Source: Rubrobacter sp. (GTDB lineage Bacteria > Actinomycetota > Rubrobacteria > Rubrobacterales > Rubrobacteraceae). From it: DNA of 32,466 nt. The stretch covers positions 1 to 32,466 of the forward strand of contig JACCWD010000129.1 of assembly GCA_013697825.1 (NCBI GenBank), given 5' to 3'. Shown here piece after piece: positions 30,996-32,466 of this stretch; position 1 is the first letter of the stretch, and each line of letters begins with the position of its first letter. Under the pieces are notes generated by a model. That model was not told where the DNA came from. It searched no databases and saw nothing but the letters and a program-made list of their open reading frames with translations. Made by a program: the position numbers and the translations under genes.

Positions 30996-31206
30996 ATGAA
31001 AGACTCTCATCTGCGAGCGAAGCCTCGCTCAAAAGGCACGCGCTTTCTCGATCGTGATTTTGGTTCTCGCGGTGTGCGGAGCGGTCTTTGGCTGGCTCGC
31101 CGGGGGAATTTTCATCGGCGCGGTCTTCGGCCTCGTCGTCAGATTGTTCGCCGCCGCCTGGAGTGGACACGTGATGAGCGAGCCGAATCAAGAACGTCCG
31201 CCGTAG
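30996..31206 (+). pseudogene. Small membrane protein gene with apparent frameshift
   Basis: A strong ribosome binding site (GAGGAGGAA) and ATG at 30996 start MKDSHLRAKPRSK. The same frame then gives no sensible protein. One base out of register, 31036-31206 encodes ARAFSIVILVLAVCGAVFGW and then AGGIFIGAVFGLVVRLFAAA, a very hydrophobic hairpin, ending PNQERPP and TAG. Dropping one A from the AAAA run at 31031-31034 joins both parts into a 69-residue protein with a basic N-terminus and one or two membrane helices. It may be a real frameshift, a programmed one, or a sequencing error. Confidence 0.55.
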
Positions 31207-31227
31207 GACAGCCCCGTCTAACGAATT

Positions 31228-31842
31228 TTACGAACCGGAGTGGCCCACCGTCTTTTGCTGATGGCTGACGGATGACGGCTGGCCGCTCCGAGATCCCCGG
31301 AACAAATCCGGGATGTCCGCGAGATCGGTGTGCGAGTCGCACACGTCGAAGAGGGACTGGCTCGTGCATTGCGACGCACTTATGACTTCGACGCGGATGC
31401 CTTTTTCGCTCTGTAAAAGATCCACGGCCTCCACATAGTCGCCGTCGCCGGAGACGAGGACGTATGTGTCGGCGTGCTCGGCGAGGCGGAACATGTCCAC
31501 CACAATGCCGACGTCCCAGTCGCCCTTGTGGGAGACGGTTTTCTCACCGTTCGGGGCGAGGGTTTCGTGGACGGCGAGCGGCTTCGAGCGGACTTTGTAG
31601 CCGAACTTGTTCAAGTTGTAGACGAACGAGCGGGCCGAGCCCGTGTTCGGTTCCTCCATCTCGACCTTCTCGACTATATAGAAAGTCGCCCGGAGGAGGG
31701 ATCTCTCACCGACGGCCTCTTTGAGGAGGCGGTCGTAGTCGAGCATTCCGCTGTAGTAGTTCTTTATGGAGTGGTAAAGGTTCGCGCCGTCCACGAACAC
31801 GGCCACCCGCTTTTTCGCGTCTTTGGAGAGGTCTCTTGCCAT
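31228..31842 (-). CDS. NYN (LabA-like PIN-fold) domain protein
   Basis: This 204-residue protein is a predicted RNase of the NYN group. The acidic sites match D18 (FVDGANLYHS), D110 and D116 in KGDWDVGIVVDM (106-117), and D133/D135 in LVSGDGDYVEAVDLLQ (129-144). The core covers residues 12-165. The C-terminal 35 residues (SRSGQPSSVSHQQKTVGHSG) look disordered. Start and length fit LabA/YaiI-like bacterial members. It stands alone between convergent and divergent neighbours. Such proteins cut or process RNA, but targets in bacteria are mostly unknown. Confidence 0.88.
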   Translation of the reverse strand: MARDLSKDAKKRVAVFVDGANLYHSIKNYYSGMLDYDRLLKEAVGERSLLRATFYIVEKVEMEEPNTGSARSFVYNLNKFGYKVRSKPLAVHETLAPNGEKTVSHKGDWDVGIVVDMFRLAEHADTYVLVSGDGDYVEAVDLLQSEKGIRVEVISASQCTSQSLFDVCDSHTDLADIPDLFRGSRSGQPSSVSHQQKTVGHSGS

Positions 31843-31982
31843 AGCGTTCGGATGTTATCAGAAAACGCGGCGGGCTAAATACGGGTCGTTCCGAAGGTTC
31901 TTCGGTTTGTCGAATCGCCGCTCTACGGTAACATTTGGGGATTGTGTTTCCGGTGCCGGACAGCCAGATGAGAGGGCGGTTG

Positions 31983-32330
31983 ATGGACTTCGATGTGAGC
32001 ATAGAGGAGCATGCCGAGGCATACTCCGTCATAGCCGTGCGCGGCGAGGTGGATCTCCACACCGCCCCGAAGGTTCAATACGCTATCGAACGCGCCGCCG
32101 CCAACGAGAGCGCCGCCGCCGCCGTCGTCGTCGTGGACATGTCCTCCATCACCTTCATAGACTCCACCGCCCTCTCCATGCTCGCCCGCGCCAAACGCTC
32201 CCTCGACGAGCAAAGCATCTCCTTTCGCATAGCCGAGCCATCCAGCCCCGTCGAGCGCATCTTCTCCGTAACCGGATTCCGCGACTACTTCGACATCTTC
32301 GAAAGCCGCGAGGAAGCCGTCGCTAGATAA
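31983..32330 (+). CDS. STAS-domain anti-sigma factor antagonist
   Basis: This 115-residue STAS protein is like SpoIIAA/RsbV. The phosphorylation site is S61 in ITFIDSTALSMLARAKRSL, and the opening strand EAYSVIAVRGEVDLHTAPKVQ (12-32) is typical. When dephosphorylated, such proteins bind an anti-sigma kinase and free a sigma factor. The ATG at 31983 follows GAGGGCGG; the frame is open to a TTG at 31935 but the extra residues do not look conserved. No kinase or sigma factor gene is in the window, so its partner lies elsewhere. Confidence 0.9.
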   Translation: MDFDVSIEEHAEAYSVIAVRGEVDLHTAPKVQYAIERAAANESAAAAVVVVDMSSITFIDSTALSMLARAKRSLDEQSISFRIAEPSSPVERIFSVTGFRDYFDIFESREEAVAR

Positions 32331-32364
32331 AGGTTCTCCCTAGGCGTATGGTAAAACGTATGGC

Positions 32365-32466
32365 GTGAAGAAAACGACTGTATATTTGCCGGAAGACCTC
32401 AAGTCCTCTTTGGGGCGCATAGCCAAAGATCGGGGTCTCAGCGAGGCCGAGTTGATCCGGGAGGCG
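32365..32466 (+). CDS. Ribbon-helix-helix protein, 5' part only
   Basis: A GTG at 32365 opens a frame running off the window: MKKTTVYLPEDLKSSLGRIA, then KDRGLSEAELIREA. The TTVYLPEDLK strand and following helices are typical of CopG/Arc-type DNA-binding antitoxins. A toxin gene, probably PIN or RelE type, may follow beyond the edge. TATGGT at 32347-32352 is a weak -10 candidate and no ribosome binding site is evident. Confidence 0.75.
   Translation, partial: MKKTTVYLPEDLKSSLGRIAKDRGLSEAELIREA

Noticed and set aside
30960-31268. Arg-rich 102-codon frame after murB
   Set aside because: Wrong frame for the hydrophobic segment; the membrane-protein reading with a one-base shift is far more protein-like.

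Overview
The window is bacterial and GC-rich (roughly 60% overall by eye). It carries TypA, MurB, a two-component response regulator, a STAS anti-anti-sigma factor and tRNA-Arg. Several genes (murB, the small basic protein at 7658) have no Shine-Dalgarno site but a -10-like hexamer just upstream, which suggests leaderless transcripts. An ACT-DUF5612 protein, GlpP, a bacterial AraM/EgsA-type glycerol-1-phosphate dehydrogenase and many FGGY kinases would fit a Rubrobacter-like actinobacterium, but this assignment is only a guess.

Region 1 (1-4528) is a defense operon. A transposase tail lies just upstream of three overlapping genes: McrB (with an EVE/PUA-like domain inserted inside its AAA+ core and an N-terminal part of different base composition), McrC, and a CARF-HEPN RNase of the Csm6/Csx1/TIGR02710 type. 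No CRISPR array or cyclase is present. A modified-DNA restriction pair translationally coupled to a cyclic-oligonucleotide-type RNase is the strongest candidate for a new system here.

Region 2 (4529-10188) is a toxin-antitoxin locus broken by a 4,904-bp transposon (4652-9555). The element has perfect 11-bp terminal inverted repeats and a perfect 9-bp target duplication. It encodes an IS903-like transposase, an XRE/ImmA-IrrE regulator, its partner, a small basic protein, and a DNA methyltransferase fused to an Mrr-like nuclease domain. Removing the element in silico restores the antitoxin frame. An in-frame amber codon is a second lesion, yet the PIN toxin downstream is intact.

Region 3 (10189-13610) holds an ACT-DUF5612 protein and a BrnT-BrnA module lying between two synonymous copies of the DUF5612 gene's 3' end, followed by TypA.

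Region 4 (13721-28007) is a one-directional catabolic cluster of about 14 kb. It comprises the antiterminator GlpP, a hairpin/terminator leader, three FGGY kinases, an FbaB/LsrF-like aldolase, a SerA-like dehydrogenase, a PfkB kinase, a zinc polyol dehydrogenase, a HAD-IIA phosphatase, a glycerol-1-phosphate dehydrogenase, an RpiB-family isomerase and a GpsA-like dehydrogenase. It reads as phosphorylation, oxidation, isomerisation and aldol cleavage of a sugar alcohol or ketose whose identity the sequence does not give. No transporter is present. The spacers hold unusual word-like palindromic repeats.

Region 5 (28030-32466) holds tRNA-Arg(ACG), an OmpR-type regulator with a degenerate receiver, a sugar-nucleotidyltransferase divergent from murB, an apparently frameshifted small membrane protein, a NYN-domain protein, a STAS protein, and the start of a ribbon-helix-helix protein cut by the window edge.
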